Of a DNA stretch of 64,000 bases, positions 63,788-64,000 are shown in pieces. Each line of letters opens with the position of its first letter. Position 1 is the stretch's first letter. Below the pieces are notes generated by a model. It did not search any database. It worked only from the letters and a program-made list of their open reading frames with translations, and was not told the origin of the DNA. This DNA is from Comamonas sp. GB3 AK4-5. Lineage in GTDB: Bacteria; Pseudomonadota; Gammaproteobacteria; Burkholderiales; Burkholderiaceae_C. The position numbers and the translations under genes are program-made. Location: assembly GCF_041320665.1 (NCBI RefSeq), contig NZ_CP166730.1, positions 3,410,001 to 3,474,000 of the forward strand. The letters run 5' to 3'.

Positions 63788-64000
63788 TCAGTAAAGATAG
63801 GCGTGGTCCACCGTCTGCACCGGGCTGGGCCGGCCCATCACCACATGCAGCTGGCCATGGCGCACACCGCGTTCGGCCATGATGGCATTGGCCAGCGCCC
63901 TCACCTCGCTCACCGGGCCGCGCAGCTGCAGGGTGACCAGGCATTGCTGTGCATCGACATGGACCTGGGTGGTGAAAATCCCCAGGGGCGAGCGCAGCTG
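63788..64000 (-). CDS. nikR: NikR nickel-responsive regulator, C-terminal part (clipped)
   Basis: The frame is open to the window end; the visible 70 residues read TTQVHVDAQQCLVTLQLRGP then VSEVRALANAIMAERGVRHG and QLHVVMG. They match the ACT-like metal-binding half of NikR, including the nickel-ligand His (HVDAQQC) and Cys. The N-terminal ribbon-helix-helix is beyond base 64000. It would repress nickel uptake genes outside this window. Other CopG/NikR-like regulators are possible but less likely. Confidence 0.82.
   Translation of the reverse strand, partial: QLRSPLGIFTTQVHVDAQQCLVTLQLRGPVSEVRALANAIMAERGVRHGQLHVVMGRPSPVQTVDHAYLY

Overview
The window is high-GC DNA from a betaproteobacterium, most likely a member of the Comamonadaceae (Comamonas-like). 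The evidence is the gene repertoire (orphan Bug-type binding proteins, etfBA next to an acyl-CoA dehydrogenase, a cydDCABX operon, adjacent ybiB and cobA) and the dense intergenic repeats. Genus placement is inference. I see no tRNA, rRNA or CRISPR array.

Layout. 1-3440: end-clipped glycerate kinase, a small helix-hairpin-helix protein, a GlxA/AraC-type regulator, a two-segment membrane protein and ribulose-phosphate 3-epimerase. 3625-7066: taurine/sulfonate-type ABC importer coupled to an aspartate/glutamate racemase. 7231-9438: glutathione-dependent formaldehyde oxidation (frmA, fghA). 10177-14510: LysR regulator divergent from a HAD hydrolase, Bug binding protein, DSD1-type PLP lyase and RidA, read here as a D-amino-acid catabolic module. 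15013-19455: glycerol dehydrogenase, a PAS-GGDEF diguanylate cyclase, hypothetical proteins and an SDR. 19487-20706: complete IS30-family element followed by an AT-rich patch with two small envelope genes. 21792-28363: quinol-type monooxygenase, phnX with a divergent LysR gene, a radical SAM protein under a LexA box, rnk, a GbsR/MarR regulator and a DUF3014 protein. 28532-34933: cydDCABX with an FNR/ANR-type box. 35546-43474: secreted hypothetical, flavin-dependent oxidase, acyl-CoA dehydrogenase, etfBA, enoyl-CoA hydratase and an HDAC-like amidohydrolase. 43827-47018: MltB, a Liv-type binding protein and Hsp20. 47300-50240: AT-rich islet with a frameshifted resolvase and a large GHKL ATPase carrying a nuclease-like C-terminus. 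50649-55583: four-gene MacAB/outer-membrane export operon. 55773-64000: tsaD, CBS protein, DUF937 protein, chemoreceptor, ybiB-cobA, a 688-bp inverted-repeat-bounded gene-free element, a second RidA and the 3-prime end of nikR.

Most notable items. (1) The 674-residue GHKL-ATPase/PD-(D/E)xK-like protein at 48072-50096, alone in a foreign-looking islet, is a candidate single-gene defence system. (2) Several families of structured intergenic DNA: a 104-bp nested palindrome in two near-identical copies, five copies of an orientation-specific element that starts within a few bases of stop codons (and supplies the stop codon of frmA), a hairpin family, and a 688-bp MITE-like element. (3) Readable control sites: LexA box, FNR/ANR box, two perfect 12-bp palindromes before etfBA, and two tandem intrinsic terminators in the gap before rnk that suggest a leader or small RNA.
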